Assembly (NCBI RefSeq): GCF_012927205.1 | Contig: NZ_JABBGC010000003.1 | Span: forward strand, 930,001 to 994,000 | Length of the DNA stretch: 64,000 nt | Origin: Chitinophaga fulva | GTDB lineage: Bacteria; Bacteroidota; Bacteroidia; Chitinophagales; Chitinophagaceae | Direction of reading: 5' to 3' | Shown here: piece by piece, positions 34,224 to 42,634 of the stretch | Layout: each line of letters begins with the position of its first letter | How positions within the stretch are numbered: position 1 is the first letter of the stretch | Notes under the pieces: model-generated | What the model saw: only the letters and a program-made list of their open reading frames with translations | Told to the model about the DNA's origin: nothing | Databases searched by the model: none | Translations under genes and position numbers: made by a program

Positions 34224-34652
34224 TTAATTTTCCCATCGGATATTTTCCAGGATATCGGGCAGTACTTCCTGGACCAGCTCAAAAAACACTCTTTCCTCTT
34301 TTCGTATATGCGCTTCCAGGCTGACGGCTATTTTGTCCATGTCCTCTTCCAGCTGCGTACTTTCTGTAATGGCGCTGTACATACCGGAGATAAGCCGGTG
34401 TTCCCCCTGCAGTTCCGCGATGAGCGCGTCCACCCGGGGATCATGACCAGTACATTTCTCAAAGAGATATTCTTCTTTCTGAATGTGTGGTACCATCAGT
34501 TCCTGAAATACCTTCACCATATATTCAAACCGGGCCTGTGTTTCCAGCGGAAAACCTTCATAGGGCGCCGCATCTTTTTTCAGATAGCGGCATACAAATA
34601 ACAGACGCTTATGCTCGTGCGATAAGGGTATTAGTGCTGAATGACGTTGCAT
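34224..34652 (-). CDS. Hemerythrin-domain protein
   Basis: A 142-residue four-helix protein from ATG 34652 (a TTG is in frame at 34658). Iron-ligand-like residues are placed as in HHE domains: SHEHKR near residue 12-16, MVPHIQKEEYLFEK, LQGEHRLISGM, and LEAHIRKEERVFFELV. It probably carries a non-haem di-iron site for O2, NO or iron handling. It lies 8 nt downstream of lgt on the same strand. Partner and exact function are unknown. Confidence 0.85.
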   Translation of the reverse strand: MQRHSALIPLSHEHKRLLFVCRYLKKDAAPYEGFPLETQARFEYMVKVFQELMVPHIQKEEYLFEKCTGHDPRVDALIAELQGEHRLISGMYSAITESTQLEEDMDKIAVSLEAHIRKEERVFFELVQEVLPDILENIRWEN

Positions 34653-34660
34653 ATTCAATA

Positions 34661-35953
34661 TCAGGAAGCTGTAGCGACAGCTGTATTTTTTTTACGGCAG
34701 TACCATATCCAGATAATGCCTCCAACCACCATCAAAAAAGAGATGATTTCCGCTTGTGTGGGATGAAAACCGAAAATATCGTATTTGGTATTGACACGGA
34801 TTTTTTCGACGAAGAAACGCTCTAGGCCATTAAGCACGAGGTATACGCCAAAGATCACGCCGGGTACGATGATTTTTTTACGGATAGCCCAAAGCACGCC
34901 GGTAAGCACCAGGCAGGCCAGTATCTCATATAACGGCGTGGGATAAACGCCAACGGGCAGTACGCGGCAATAAGGGCCGTCACATCCCGGCATCGGCACT
35001 CCTTCATTTACCACATTGTGTGCATAACCGGAAGCAAAAAACCAGTCTGGCAGGAAGCTCAGCGCCGCCGGTTTGGCAAAAGCCGCGTGGGGTATATGAG
35101 CCGTATCACTGTATTGTTGTTGGAAGAATGCGATGTTCCGCTGAACAGCATTATTGAATTCAGATGGTTGTACCTGTACCACATGACCGGTAGTATCAGT
35201 GATATAGGCGCTGTTGTAAATACCCCAGTCACCATCACCGGCGAACTGGCATCCCATTCTGCCTATCGCGTAAGCCAGCATCAGCGCCGGCGCAGCACTG
35301 TCTATCAGGTGTTTGATGCTGATCTGTCTTTTACGGGCATATCGCAAAATCACGACCGTAGCTACAATCAGGCCACCATAGAAGGTAAGGCCACTGAAAG
35401 AGAGCAGGGAACCTATAGGGTCCTGTACGAAATCGTTCCAGTTTTCCAGATTGTGAAACACTTTAGCACCCAGCAATCCCGCGATGGCGGCCATCACAAT
35501 AATGTCCGGCACACGCTGGTGAGGCCATATGTTCACCGTTTCTTTTTTGGCTACAGATCCTTTTTTAGCGCTGTTGTATTTCAGGAAGACCAATATTGCT
35601 GCTACGGCGAGACCACCGAGAAAACTACCTTCTGCAGAAAGAATAAAGCCCTGAAAGTTTTGGGAAACCTTATCCCAGTTGAGTATCAGCCCGAGACCTT
35701 TCCAACCCAGCAGGAATCCGAGGATGCCATTGCTGATATATTCGCTGGTAGTGGCGGGACCACCTGTCAGCACAGTTTGGGAAACAGGCTTCAGCCAGCC
35801 CAGCTGCTCACGGCGCTTCAATTCTTTTGTCAATACATAAGCCCCTGCCAGGAAAGCAACGGCCACAAAAAAGCCAAATGTTTGAAGGATTTTGAAAACA
35901 GGAATCTCTATACCAAACAGATCTCTGAAAGCGTAATATAAATTAGGATACAT
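34661..35953 (-). CDS. lgt: Prolipoprotein diacylglyceryl transferase, enlarged
   Basis: A 430-residue inner-membrane enzyme that adds diacylglycerol to the lipobox cysteine of prolipoproteins. The conserved Lgt segment is AYAIGRMGCQFAGDGDWGIYN. The C-terminal motifs PTPLYEILACL and GLERFFVEKIRVN also match. It is longer than the ~270-290 residues of typical Lgt. The extra length is mainly an N-terminal helix pair (to about 110) and a loop of ~60 residues (TDTTGHVVQVQPSEFNN to VNEGVPMPGCDG) between the two conserved parts. Several lipoproteins in this window would be its substrates. Confidence 0.9.
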   Translation of the reverse strand: MYPNLYYAFRDLFGIEIPVFKILQTFGFFVAVAFLAGAYVLTKELKRREQLGWLKPVSQTVLTGGPATTSEYISNGILGFLLGWKGLGLILNWDKVSQNFQGFILSAEGSFLGGLAVAAILVFLKYNSAKKGSVAKKETVNIWPHQRVPDIIVMAAIAGLLGAKVFHNLENWNDFVQDPIGSLLSFSGLTFYGGLIVATVVILRYARKRQISIKHLIDSAAPALMLAYAIGRMGCQFAGDGDWGIYNSAYITDTTGHVVQVQPSEFNNAVQRNIAFFQQQYSDTAHIPHAAFAKPAALSFLPDWFFASGYAHNVVNEGVPMPGCDGPYCRVLPVGVYPTPLYEILACLVLTGVLWAIRKKIIVPGVIFGVYLVLNGLERFFVEKIRVNTKYDIFGFHPTQAEIISFLMVVGGIIWIWYCRKKNTAVATAS

Positions 35954-36040
35954 AGCCTAAAAAAAATTGGTGATCTGAGTTTTCCTATGAACAAAGCCGA
36001 ATTAGTCAATAAGGAAAATCAAACCACCAAAATACGATGT

Positions 36041-36075
36041 AATTTCGAAATTCTGAATTGGAATTCCGGAATTAA
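36041..36075. repeat. Heptameric repeat (5 units) after the bacilliredoxin gene
   Basis: Units of 7 bp from 36041: AATTTCG, AAATTCT, GAATTGG, AATTCCG and GAATTAA. They include the palindrome AATTCCGGAATT and end 4 bp from the stop codon of the minus-strand bacilliredoxin gene. Confidence 0.55.
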
Positions 36076-36079
36076 AGTA

Positions 36080-36493
36080 TTAGCAATATTGTTCAAATGC
36101 GTCAGCGAGGTTAGCAGCGATCATCTGTGCTGAACGGCCTTCGATCATGTGACGCTCGATGAAATGTACCAGCTGTCCGTCTTTAAACAGTGCGATAGAC
36201 GGAGAAGATGGAGGATAAGGCAGCAGGTGGTTACGGATCTGCTGTACAGCTTCCAGGTCATAACCGGCGAAAGCGGTCGTCAGTCTGTCCGGTTTCTTTT
36301 CGCTGTGCGCTACAGCCATCAACACACCAGGACGGGCGGTGGCAGCAGAGCAGCCACATACAGAGTTTATTACTACCAGCGTGGTGCCTTCTTTCTTCAG
36401 CGCGTCTTCTACGTTGCCGGAAGTCAGCAGCTCGTCAAATCCATTATCAGTCAACTCAGCCTTTCTAGGCATAACTAATTCCGCAGGATACAT
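36080..36493 (-). CDS. Bacilliredoxin BrxA/BrxB-like
   Basis: A 137-residue thioredoxin-fold protein of the YphP/YqiW (DUF1094) family, which removes bacillithiol or similar thiols from oxidised proteins. The diagnostic CGC motif is C46-G-C48 in NSVCGCSAATARPG, followed by YPPSSPSIALFKDG and FIERHMIEGRSA. The start is ATG 36493 (MYPAELV), the family start; an ATG at 36598 would add an unrelated Cys/Phe-rich stretch. It is divergent from hsp20 across ~240 bp. Confidence 0.93.
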   Translation of the reverse strand: MYPAELVMPRKAELTDNGFDELLTSGNVEDALKKEGTTLVVINSVCGCSAATARPGVLMAVAHSEKKPDRLTTAFAGYDLEAVQQIRNHLLPYPPSSPSIALFKDGQLVHFIERHMIEGRSAQMIAANLADAFEQYC

Positions 36494-36734
36494 ATTATTA
36501 TAGTTTTTTGTGTTAAGATTTTCGACAAAGTTAAAGATATAGGAGCAAAAAGTAAAAAATCGATCTCCACAAAAGACTTTTTGACACAAACCAAACAATC
36601 AAAAAGACATATTGTCAGTATCTGTAACGTTTTTACTAACAAAATAGCAGTTTTGTTGGCATGGTATCCCATTTGATCTATCCTCCTCGTTGAACAACAA
36701 AATTGATTTCACACTAAAAAAATTGATAAAAACT

Positions 36735-37175
36735 ATGACACACGTAAAATTCAACCACAGCCCTCTTCCCAGATTAGTTGAAGACATTTTTAATGGCGGA
36801 TGGAACAAATATGTAAAAGATGATTTCCTGACCAGTGATTTCTTTTCTACCCATCCTCCGGTAAACATCGTAGAAACCAAAGACGCGTTTCTGCTGGATG
36901 TAGTTGCCCCTGGCTTTGTGAAAGAAGACTTTAAGATCAATGCAGACGAAAAAGCAATCACCATCAGTGCAGAGAGAAAAGCGGAAGCTAAAACCGAAGG
37001 CGACAAACAGGTACGCCGCGAGTTCAACTTCAAATCCTTCAAACGTTCCTTCAGCATCACCGATACCGTAGACGTGAACAGGATTCAGGCAAAATATGAT
37101 AATGGCATCCTGAAAGTGACCCTTTCCAAAAAGGAAAACAAACAGGAAGCTCCCAAAGAAATAGTAGTGGAATAA
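36735..37175 (+). CDS. Hsp20 / alpha-crystallin small heat-shock protein
   Basis: A 146-residue small chaperone. The alpha-crystallin domain spans about 40-140: PPVNIVETKDAFLLDVVAPG, FKINADEKAITISAERK and ADTVDVN-like text, ending in the conserved NGILKVTLSKKE. ATG 36735 (MTHVKFNHSPLPRL) matches the family start better than ATG 36690. It is divergent from the bacilliredoxin gene and has a strong terminator. No heat-shock promoter motif could be assigned with confidence. Confidence 0.94.
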   Translation: MTHVKFNHSPLPRLVEDIFNGGWNKYVKDDFLTSDFFSTHPPVNIVETKDAFLLDVVAPGFVKEDFKINADEKAITISAERKAEAKTEGDKQVRREFNFKSFKRSFSITDTVDVNRIQAKYDNGILKVTLSKKENKQEAPKEIVVE

Positions 37176-37223
37176 GGGATACAGGATGGCTTCTTCCCGG
37201 AAGCTGTCCAAAACATGGGGGTT

Positions 37224-37256
37224 AAAGGAGGTACCATCTGGTACCTCCTTTTTTTA
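37224..37256 (+). terminator. Terminator of hsp20
   Basis: Perfect 12-bp stem AAAGGAGGTACC (37224-37235) with GGTACCTCCTTT (37240-37251), a 4-nt loop and a T-run. Confidence 0.92.
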
Positions 37257-37332
37257 TATGTGTATAATTCACACAAACGTTGAATCAACTGGTGTATATT
37301 AATACGATAATTTGCTTCCTTAAGCAAGCGCT

Positions 37333-38166
37333 ATGGCAAAGCATTTCAGGAATGCCTGGTTATTCACCAAGAGCATCTACCTCAGCTCGGAAAAAGCAGT
37401 GATCGGCAATGTATTGCAACGTACGGAAGACACCTATGAGCAGGCGAAACTCCGGCTCATCTTTGACTACCTCTTTTTTTACACGCTACTGTTGTTTCCC
37501 ATCATGCTTCTGGCCATGATCAGCCAGAATGAAGTCAACATGCTCCTGATTCCCTGTCTGGTCGCAGCTTTGCTGACCGGCCTTTATCTATTGAGAAAGG
37601 GCATAGCTGCCCGTGTGGTGGGACTGGTCACGTCCTGTTGCACACTGATCATACCGATCATTTCTTCTTTTTTTAACAGCCAGGACCTTTCGCCCCGCTA
37701 CGCCATCGTATGGGCCATGAGCATATTGCTGGCCTATATCACGGTCAACATCCGAACAGCACTGGTATTGTGCGGCATCCTTTGCGCCTACCTCTCCGTG
37801 GTGGCCTATGTTAAAATCAACGGTATCTCTGTTTATGTAAGCTCCGGCTATTCAAACACCTTTCAGCTGATGTCCAATCCAGTAACGGTCATCCTCTACA
37901 TGCTGTTCCTGATCCGTGCGCTGGGACAGTATTATCGCAACATCATTTCCATGGAACAGCAGCGTACCGTGGAAAAACAAAAGCAACATCTGTCGCTGAT
38001 CAATCAGAACCTCACCAAACAGTTCCTGCTGGTGAAAGGGTTTTCCCGCTCCGGCAAATCTGCTTTCATGAAAGGCGAAATGGAGCTGCTGGAGGCCTGT
38101 TTCACCGAAATAGAAAAACAATGTGGTACCGCTATCGGTTATCTTAATGAAGCACAGGAAGACTGA
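37333..38166 (+). CDS. Membrane sensor-like protein with coiled-coil tail, no output domain
   Basis: A 277-residue protein I do not recognise. About six transmembrane helices lie between residues 45 and 205 (LFFYTLLLFPIMLLAMI, MLLIPCLVAALLTGLYLL, VVGLVTSCCTLIIPIISSF, AIVWAMSILLAYITVNI, VLYMLFLIRAL). A coiled coil follows (about 210-240, MEQQRTVEKQKQHLSLINQN) and a ~45-residue soluble end. This is the layout of the input half of a histidine kinase or adenylate cyclase, but no kinase, ATPase or cyclase domain follows and no frameshift is evident. It may be a stand-alone regulator or a truncated kinase. Confidence 0.6.
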   Translation: MAKHFRNAWLFTKSIYLSSEKAVIGNVLQRTEDTYEQAKLRLIFDYLFFYTLLLFPIMLLAMISQNEVNMLLIPCLVAALLTGLYLLRKGIAARVVGLVTSCCTLIIPIISSFFNSQDLSPRYAIVWAMSILLAYITVNIRTALVLCGILCAYLSVVAYVKINGISVYVSSGYSNTFQLMSNPVTVILYMLFLIRALGQYYRNIISMEQQRTVEKQKQHLSLINQNLTKQFLLVKGFSRSGKSAFMKGEMELLEACFTEIEKQCGTAIGYLNEAQED

Positions 38167-38396
38167 TACTACACGTCTGTGTGAGATATGATATTTTTTT
38201 ATTCCCTATACCCCACCTTCTCCCCACAAAAGCGACAACAGCCAATTTACTGAAAGACCGCGTAAATGTTAATGATTTGTAAATGTTATAATACTAAATT
38301 ACCTCAAATCAATTCGAATATCGCATCAACAGATTATAAAAAATTACAACTTTTAGGTCTTATCCAGCGTTAACGGCTACACTATATTTGTGCTAT

Positions 38397-38484
38397 CAAA
38401 TTATTTCCTATTGTCCTTATGCTATTGGACATCATCTAACCTATGCCATGGATGGGGCTTTCAGTAATGAAAGTCCTTTTTTTT
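38397..38484 (+). ncRNA. Putative small RNA, ~88 nt
   Basis: An exact -7 box TATATTTG (38383-38390) is followed about 7 nt later by a short segment that ends in an intrinsic terminator. The terminator is GGGCTTTCA (38455-38463), loop GTAA, TGAAAGTCC, then eight T. Inside lies TGTCC/GGACA as a small stem-loop. No start codon gives a frame of more than a few residues. The -33 box is weak. Prediction from sequence only. Confidence 0.5.
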
Positions 38485-38504
38485 GCCCGGTACTTTTAAC
38501 ACAT

Positions 38505-38538
38505 AAAAAAAGAAGCCCCCCGAAAAATCGGGGGGCTT
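38505..38538 (-). terminator. Terminator of the arginine decarboxylase gene
   Basis: Perfect 11-bp stem AAGCCCCCCGA (38513-38523) with TCGGGGGGCTT (38528-38538). On the minus strand it is followed by a T-rich tail. Confidence 0.9.
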
Positions 38539-38563
38539 TCAGTAGGATTACTAACCCATTTTT

Positions 38564-39964
38564 TTAATAACCCAAAATCTTTAACATGCTCTGGGAAGTT
38601 TGCTCTTTGGCATACAACCAGTCTTTCAGCTGTCCGTTTTTATCATATCCCACAATCACGTGTTTAGGAGATGGGATCAGGCAGTGTTTAATACCACCAT
38701 ATCCACTCAGCTGGTCCTGATAAGCGCCGGTATGGAAGAAACCGATATACAGCGGCTCTCCGCTTGGCTGTTGTTTCGGTAAAAATACCGCGTTAATATG
38801 TTCCTCAGATGTATAAAAGTCGTATCCATCGCAGGTAAGGCCCCCCAGGTGTACTTCCTGGTATTCCTGGTCCCACTTGTTGATAGGCAGCATCAGGAAT
38901 TTCTCCCCTATGCCCCATGTATCCGGCAGCGTAGTAATGAAAGAGCTGTCAATCATATACCAGGATTCCCTGTCGTTCTGCATTTTTTCACCCACCACGC
39001 TGTAGATCACCGCACCGCTCTCACCTACTGTGAAGGAACCGAATTCTGTATAGATGTCCGGTACCGGTACTTTGTTCTTTTTACAGGTGCTTTTGATGTT
39101 GGCTACAATTTCGTTAACGATGTAATTGTAATCGTAGTCAAAGCCCAGGGAGTGTTTGATCGGGAAACCACCACCAATGTTAATGCTGTCCAGTTCAGGA
39201 CAGATCTTTTTCAGCTGGCAGTACAGGTTGATCACCCTGTTAAATTGAGACCAGTAGAAGATATCATCCTTGATCCCTTTGTTCATGAAGAAGTGCAGCA
39301 TTTTCAGCTCAAACTTCTCGTTCCCTTTGATCTTGTCGACATAATACTCGAGTATATCGCGGGGAGGCACGCCAAGACGGGAGGTATAGAAGTCAAAGCT
39401 GGGCTCTTCTTCCGCGGCTACGCGGATACCCAGTTTCACCTTATCTTTTATCCGGATATTGCGTTTGTAGTCTTCCAGTTCCTCTTTATTGTCCAGTACC
39501 GGGATCACATTTTTGAAGCCGCTGTTGATCAGTCTGGCGATGGCCCTGGTGTAGGCTTTTGTTTTGAAACCGTTACAGAGCACAAACGTCTCTTTGCTGA
39601 TCTTCTTTTTTTCGTACAGTTTGTTTACGATATCGATATCATAAGCAAATGAAGTTTCGATGTGCACCCCGTGTTTCAGGGTTTCCTCCATAATAAAGGA
39701 GAAGTGCGAACTCTTGGTACAATAGCAGTAATAATATTTACCATCATACCTGTTCTTCTTGATGGCATCATGGAACATTTTCTTAGCCTTGTTGATCTGC
39801 ATTCCGATCTTAGGAAGGTAGGTCAACTTAAAAGGCGTTCCGTACTTGTCAATCAGCGCCTTAATGTCCAAACCGTTAAACTCCAGGTAATTGTCTTTTA
39901 CGTCAAAGCCCTCCTGGGGGAACTCGAAAGTCTGTTTAACGAGGTCGGTGTAGGTGTTGTTCAT
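38564..39964 (-). CDS. speA: Arginine decarboxylase, alanine-racemase-fold (type III PLP)
   Basis: A 466-residue PLP enzyme producing agmatine for polyamine synthesis. The N-terminal barrel carries KYGTPFKLTYLPKIGMQ and YYYCYCTKSSHFSFIMEETL, with the PLP-lysine region near YCTK. SINIGGGFPIKHS binds the cofactor phosphate, and LGGLTCDGYDFY is the C-terminal catalytic segment. The short length is normal for Bacteroidota and lacks the extra domains of E. coli SpeA. Some relatives are annotated as diaminopimelate or ornithine decarboxylases, so substrate preference is inferred. It has a strong terminator. Confidence 0.87.
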   Translation of the reverse strand: MNNTYTDLVKQTFEFPQEGFDVKDNYLEFNGLDIKALIDKYGTPFKLTYLPKIGMQINKAKKMFHDAIKKNRYDGKYYYCYCTKSSHFSFIMEETLKHGVHIETSFAYDIDIVNKLYEKKKISKETFVLCNGFKTKAYTRAIARLINSGFKNVIPVLDNKEELEDYKRNIRIKDKVKLGIRVAAEEEPSFDFYTSRLGVPPRDILEYYVDKIKGNEKFELKMLHFFMNKGIKDDIFYWSQFNRVINLYCQLKKICPELDSINIGGGFPIKHSLGFDYDYNYIVNEIVANIKSTCKKNKVPVPDIYTEFGSFTVGESGAVIYSVVGEKMQNDRESWYMIDSSFITTLPDTWGIGEKFLMLPINKWDQEYQEVHLGGLTCDGYDFYTSEEHINAVFLPKQQPSGEPLYIGFFHTGAYQDQLSGYGGIKHCLIPSPKHVIVGYDKNGQLKDWLYAKEQTSQSMLKILGY

Positions 39965-40206
39965 TTAAATCTGCAAATGAATTAGTAATAAAATAAACTA
40001 CAGGATAAATGCTCCTTTTCCTCGCTGGAAACTCCTGGTTTACACACCTACGTCAGTTGAAACCCAGCAAAATTGGTTGCAAAGCTAAATATTTTGTTGA
40101 TTGCTGCATTAATTTTTTTCCGGGGATCCTGCCGGGCAACAGGTCAACAACCGGGCAAATATACAAACAATTACAAATCAACAAATTAAATAAAAATATT
40201 TAATAT

Positions 40207-40839
40207 TTATTGGCCATCATTTATGAATGCCGGAGACTGTTTTCCTTCGCAAAAAAGCAGGTCCAGAATGCTGAGGTCGGGCAGGAAACCGACACGTTCC
40301 TGGAACACCTGGGTGTATTGCGGCGCATCTTCCGGTGCCGGGGCGTTAGGCAGGATACGGTCACGGGCATCTGTCACACCAGGCACCACTTTTTGGTAGC
40401 TGTCGGTGAACCGGATAACCGGGTTAATGCCGAGCTTGTTATTCACCCATTCAAAGCAGGCCATGTTCCAATCGAGCAAAAATGAGAACGGTTTTTCAAA
40501 CAGGCTCTGCATATCTTCCTCATAATATTCAAACCAGGGGGAGCGTCTATAAGCAGACACGAGCGTTTTCCAGTGCAGAGACTGCCATTTCTCTTCATTA
40601 CTGATCCGGACATCCTTCATCAGGGTCCTTTGGTTTTTCCCGCGGGTCAGGGGTACGCTTAAGATCATACGGCCATTTGGGCCGGCGAGGTAACAACGGT
40701 TCCTGTAACTGAGCTTTTGGTAGTGCTCATATTTCTCAATCTGTAATATATCGTGGTTAATTAAAGTTTTATAGAAGCTAATTGGCGGAAAATACTGTGA
40801 TTCAATTAATAGCACTTCACTTTTTGCATTCTCTGTCAT
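40207..40839 (-). CDS. WbqC family protein
   Basis: A 210-residue member of the WbqC-like family. The motifs LLIESQYFPPISFYKTLINHD, EHYQKLSYRNRCYLAGPNG and the block LSVPLTRGKNQRTLMKDVRI are clear, as is WQSLHWKTLVSAYRRSPWFEYY. WbqC was first linked to O-antigen loci, but the family's reaction is not established and many members lie outside such loci. No polysaccharide genes are adjacent. It is transcribed alone. Confidence 0.88.
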   Translation of the reverse strand: MTENAKSEVLLIESQYFPPISFYKTLINHDILQIEKYEHYQKLSYRNRCYLAGPNGRMILSVPLTRGKNQRTLMKDVRISNEEKWQSLHWKTLVSAYRRSPWFEYYEEDMQSLFEKPFSFLLDWNMACFEWVNNKLGINPVIRFTDSYQKVVPGVTDARDRILPNAPAPEDAPQYTQVFQERVGFLPDLSILDLLFCEGKQSPAFINDGQ

Positions 40840-41254
40840 AATGTCAAAATTTTAACCCGCCAACGCGGAAATGAATAGTTACAGCTGCTGATCTACTTAC
40901 AGTTGTTTACTTAATAATTAATTTCAAGTAACTGGATAACAATTCATAGAAAAGTTATTCATATGCTAACGAAATTAGTATTTCACTGTTTGAAGTAAAA
41001 TGGCAGAAAAATGCAAAAATACTAAAGATATTAGTTGCTTGCGAGATGAATTTAAGCAAGCTCAGGAAGGCTTTGAAAGATAGCAAAGAATTCTAAAGGA
41101 TATATTTTTTTATATTCATTTTTTAGATTATTTAAATAACTCCCCTACCCAGCTCCACCATAACCTCCCGTTAAATGTTTCCCAATTCAGATACCGGTTT
41201 TTGATAAGTAAAACCTTTGCTGTAGGTTTGAAGATTAAAAGTTCACCGATTACA
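40840..41254. other. 415-bp AT-rich gap between divergent genes
   Basis: It contains the divergent promoters of the WbqC gene and the LEA-like lipoprotein gene. I see a small CCGC/GCGG hairpin near 40858 and no long repeat. An in-frame ATG at 41201 would extend the lipoprotein but destroys its signal peptide. Confidence 0.45.
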
Positions 41255-41710
41255 ATGAAAACGATCCGTCTGTTTTTAATCATAATGGCCACCTGGGGAC
41301 TGGCAAGCTCATGCGAAAAAATGAAGGACCTGGAGTTTGTCAGAATTGCCAACATGCAAATGGATGAGCTGGGTATGTCCAAAAGCACTGTACGGCTCAC
41401 ACTGGCATATTATAACCCAAACAATTACCGGCTGCAACTGAAAGATGCCAACTTCAACGTCTTTTTTGATGATACCGAAGTCGGCCGCTCTATCCAGGAT
41501 ACTATGATCAACATCCCCGCAAAAGACACTTTTTATTTTCCAGTGAAGCTGGAGGTTAACATGGGCAATGTGTTTAAAAATGCATTCAACGCTTTCTCCA
41601 GTAAGGAAGTCACCATTAAAGCCACCGGCAACTGTAAAGTAGGTAAAGGAGGTATTTTCATCCCTTTCCCGATTAAATGCGAAACCAAACAGGCGCTGAA
41701 TTTCTTTTAA
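41255..41710 (+). CDS. LEA14-like (LEA type 2) lipoprotein
   Basis: A 151-residue lipoprotein from ATG 41255: signal MKTIRLFLIIMATWGLASSC with the lipid-modified Cys at residue 20. The mature part STVRLTLAYYNPNNYRLQLKDANFNVFFDDTEVG is typical of the WHy/LEA type 2 beta-sandwich, and VKLEVNMGNVFKNAF continues it. Plant relatives are linked to desiccation, but bacterial function is unknown. It is followed by the REP-like element, copy 2. Confidence 0.85.
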   Translation: MKTIRLFLIIMATWGLASSCEKMKDLEFVRIANMQMDELGMSKSTVRLTLAYYNPNNYRLQLKDANFNVFFDDTEVGRSIQDTMINIPAKDTFYFPVKLEVNMGNVFKNAFNAFSSKEVTIKATGNCKVGKGGIFIPFPIKCETKQALNFF

Positions 41711-41720
41711 CGCAACGGTT

Positions 41721-41989
41721 CCCAGGGCTGAAGCCCTGGGCTACGATGTGATTCAAGCCCGTTCTATTTATAAAACCTTTTATTTACGAAAGACAAACAC
41801 TCAGCACAAGTTGAAAAGTGATTGTCTCTCCTAAATAAGAGGCTTTTTTATGCAAAAGGCTGAAGGATGGGTTTCATCAATAACAGTATGCTCAATGCCC
41901 TTGCGCACAAATGTTTGCACTCATACACAAAAGGACTATTAACTGGAAGGATTTGAACAACAATTGTAGCCCAGGGCTTCAGCCCTGGG
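41721..41989. repeat. REP-like palindromic element (BIME-like), copy 2
   Basis: The 20-bp palindrome occurs inverted at both ends: 41721-41740 and 41970-41989, where it equals the copy at 8188-8207. The inner flanks CTACGATGTGATTCAA and, on the other strand, CTACAATTGTTGTTCAA are related. The stop codon of the next gene (41979-41981) lies inside the right palindrome. Confidence 0.85.
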
Positions 41990-42458
41990 TCACCAGGGAG
42001 ATGATCTTCAGAATGTGCTGCGCGTCTTCCAGGCTGCGCACAGGTGATAGTGCCGCCATGCCCCTTACCGCATTCATATCTACCAACAGCTCTCCGGTGA
42101 GCAGTCCATTGGCGGCTGCCGCTTTATAGGCCATCGCCGTTTTCAGCGCAGCGGCTTTAATACGCAGCGAATGAGGGCTATACCGCCCGGGATGCAGATG
42201 GATATAACGCACTGCATCATCCGACAGCCGCAATATCCAGCAGGAAGTATCGGACAGTGTCACTTCCATATAGCCGTCCCGCGTCGCCACCCAGGCTGCA
42301 AACGCAGTTGGCAGGAGGATATTCTGCGCTGTCAGTTGCCCGATAACTTCTTCAAAAATTACCTCCGGCGCCAAGGCACCGGTATACATGTCCATCTGGG
42401 AAGTGCCGATCTTTTGGAGCGCAGCGGGCAGGTCAGCAGGTAATACTGTTGCCAGCAT
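41979..42458 (-). CDS. Uncharacterised protein ending inside a REP element
   Basis: A 159-residue protein I do not recognise. It has no signal peptide or membrane helix and is rich in Ala and Leu (LKTAMAYKAAAANGLLTGEL). It may be a small helical cytosolic protein with a beta middle (YMEVTLSDTSCWILRLSDDAVRYIHLHPGRYSPHSLRIKA). The last codons and the TGA stop come from the REP-like palindrome, so the natural C-terminus may have been cut or extended by its insertion. Codon use looks like that of the neighbours. Confidence 0.6.
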   Translation of the reverse strand: MLATVLPADLPAALQKIGTSQMDMYTGALAPEVIFEEVIGQLTAQNILLPTAFAAWVATRDGYMEVTLSDTSCWILRLSDDAVRYIHLHPGRYSPHSLRIKAAALKTAMAYKAAAANGLLTGELLVDMNAVRGMAALSPVRSLEDAQHILKIISLVTQG

Positions 42459-42571
42459 CTGCTGTAATACACCTAAATGGTGCTTGAACGGGTTAAAGAG
42501 AATACAGGAAATAGCCGAAAAATTGAAAAATTGAGCAATTTATGGGGAAAACGGGGAATTTCGGGCTTTAT

Positions 42572-42608
42572 TAAAAAACCCGGGAAGGGCTCGGACCGCT
42601 CCCCGGGT
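42572..42608 (-). terminator. Terminator of the HMA-domain gene
   Basis: ACCCGGG (42578-42584) pairs with CCCGGGT (42602-42608), with GC-rich inner pairing. On the minus strand six T follow. Confidence 0.88.
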
Positions 42609-42634
42609 GCAATTATAATGATGATATCAAAAGC

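Larger units (their letters stand above)
38167..38563. other. 397-bp gap with a putative small RNA and a terminator
   Basis: It holds an AT-rich stretch (38190-38380), a promoter-like TATATTTG box at 38383-38390, a terminator at 38454-38484 and the arginine decarboxylase terminator at 38505-38538. No protein-coding frame is convincing. Confidence 0.6.

Noticed and set aside
36655..36690. Sigma-54 promoter upstream of hsp20
   Set aside because: TTGGCATGGTAT resembles the -24 part, but the GC of the -12 part is missing.
40009..40203. 64-codon open frame upstream of the arginine decarboxylase gene
   Set aside because: It lies in AT-rich promoter DNA between two minus-strand genes and shows no domain.
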